Of a DNA stretch of 64,000 nucleotides, positions 63,223 to 64,000 are shown in pieces (positions within the stretch are counted from its first letter, which is position 1; each line of letters starts with the position of its first letter). This stretch comes from Amycolatopsis sp. WQ 127309 (lineage in GTDB: Bacteria; Actinomycetota; Actinomycetes; Mycobacteriales; Pseudonocardiaceae). The stretch spans positions 1,612,001 through 1,676,000 of the forward strand of contig NZ_CP095481.1 of assembly GCF_023023025.1 (NCBI RefSeq), given 5' to 3'. Below the pieces are notes generated by a model. It did no database searches and was not told the DNA's origin. It saw only the letters and a program-made list of their open reading frames with translations. Both the position numbers and the translations under genes were made by a program.

Positions 63223-64000
63223 ATGCGCACGCTGCGAGTGGTCGGGTTGCACGAGGACGGTAAGTCCATCGTGTGCGAAGACCCGGCGAGCCGTACGCAA
63301 TTCCTCCTCCCGGCCGATGAGAGACTGCGCGCGGCGGCGCGGGGTGACATCACCCGCCTCGGCCAGATCGAAATCGAGTTGGAGAGCCAGATGCGGCCAC
63401 GCGAGATCCAGGCGCGAATCCGCGCCGGCGAGTCAGTCGAACAGGTCGCGAGCGGCGCCGGGATCTCGGAGCAGCGCGTCGAGCGCTACGCCTACCCCGT
63501 CCTGCTCGAGCGGTCGCGCACGGCCGATCTCGCGCAGAGCGCGCACCCGGTCCGCGAAGACGGCCCGGACGTCCAGACGCTCGGCGAGGTCGTCGCGTAC
63601 GGCTTCGGCGTGCGCGGGCACGACTACTCCCAGGCCACCTGGGACTCCTGGAAGGGCGACGACGGCCGCTGGGTCGTCGTGCTGCGCTGGAAGGCCGGCC
63701 GCTCGGACAACCGCGCGCACTGGGCGTTCGCCCCGGGAGCGCACGGCGGCACGGTGACGGCGCTCGACGAGAACGCCGAGGTCCTGCTCGACCCCAACGC
63801 CTACCGCCCGCCCCGGACGGTCCGCGCGCTCAACCCGGCCCGCGACGCGGAGTTCCAGCCGACGCTGGACTCGGTGCCGCCGGACCACGCCGAGCTGCCG
63901 GCCGCCGAGCCGGACCCGGACGACGACACCCGCGAGATCCCCCGCGTCCCGGCCGACCCCGAAGAGGAGACGGCCACCGCGGAGGAGCCCGTGCGCCCGA
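63223..64000 (+). CDS. sepH: Septation protein SepH, N-terminal part
   Basis: The first 259 residues of SepH (formerly DUF3071), an actinobacterial protein that promotes FtsZ assembly and septum placement. The conserved domain starts MRTLRVVGLHEDGKSIVCED, with FLLPADERLRAAARGD near 27 and the helix-turn-helix motif MRPREIQARIRAGESVEQVA near 54, followed by GISEQRVERYAYPVL. From residue 205 the sequence becomes acidic and Pro-rich, as in the known disordered linker. The ATG at 63223 follows GGGAAGG. The 3' part lies beyond the window. In mycobacteria the homologue is next to serC, matching the neighbourhood here. Confidence 0.92.
   Translation, partial: MRTLRVVGLHEDGKSIVCEDPASRTQFLLPADERLRAAARGDITRLGQIEIELESQMRPREIQARIRAGESVEQVASGAGISEQRVERYAYPVLLERSRTADLAQSAHPVREDGPDVQTLGEVVAYGFGVRGHDYSQATWDSWKGDDGRWVVVLRWKAGRSDNRAHWAFAPGAHGGTVTALDENAEVLLDPNAYRPPRTVRALNPARDAEFQPTLDSVPPDHAELPAAEPDPDDDTREIPRVPADPEEETATAEEPVRP

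Overview
The window is chromosomal DNA of a high-GC actinomycete, most likely Amycolatopsis or another member of the Pseudonocardiaceae. Support comes from the very GC-rich third codon positions, a mycothiol-dependent formaldehyde dehydrogenase, the actinobacterial cell-division protein SepH, a DUF3558-type lipoprotein, an EphD-type hydrolase/SDR fusion, many TetR regulators, and strings of genes joined by ATGA/GTGA stop-start overlaps. I see no phage, IS element, CRISPR array, tRNA or rRNA. The species call is inference.

Layout. 0-5 kb: the end of a fatty-acyl-CoA ligase, a three-gene sugar ABC importer (binding protein plus two permeases, no ATPase) and a DUF4190-type membrane protein. 5-9.2 kb: a Tat-exported metallophosphoesterase with a PHO-box-like site, a hotdog thioesterase, a secreted C39-like peptidase and a ferredoxin. 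9.2-15.4 kb: a HAD protein, mycothiol formaldehyde dehydrogenase, a GGCT-fold protein that seems to start at CTG, then an alkyl-DHAP-synthase-like flavoprotein divergent from TetR-glpD. 15.5-18.5 kb: an operon of XRE regulator, membrane protein and NatAB-type ABC exporter. 18.5-29 kb: photolyase, citrate synthase, PfkB kinase, TetR/acyl-CoA dehydrogenase, two Uma2 nucleases, amidohydrolase, GNAT, aldose epimerase, and a protein resembling the propeptide of S53 proteases without the protease.

29-46 kb: a TetR operon with two paralogous metallo-beta-lactamase-fold hydrolases, two lipoproteins, an MFS exporter, pdxH, an NCS1 permease with a cysteine-rich tail, TetR, the complete urease operon ureABCFGD (minus strand, no ureE), a second citrate synthase, and an ephD-TetR operon. 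46-64 kb: a 0.7-kb minisatellite, an ABC exporter-histidine kinase-LuxR regulator operon, a serine hydrolase, serC, a GT87-type mannosyltransferase, a Tat-exported amidohydrolase, a lipoprotein-adaptor-MacB-type efflux operon divergent from an OmpR-type two-component system, and the start of sepH.

Two themes run through the window. Core genes (gltA, pdxH, citA, serC, sepH), several of which lie close together in mycobacteria, are here spread over about 43 kb with accessory cassettes between them. Gene ends and gaps also carry several families of long, nearly perfect inverted repeats, a 21-bp repeat array and a minisatellite, and the short motif GTCCACANNGGAC recurs at least 12 times inside genes. 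Most regulatory-site calls are read from symmetry and position only.
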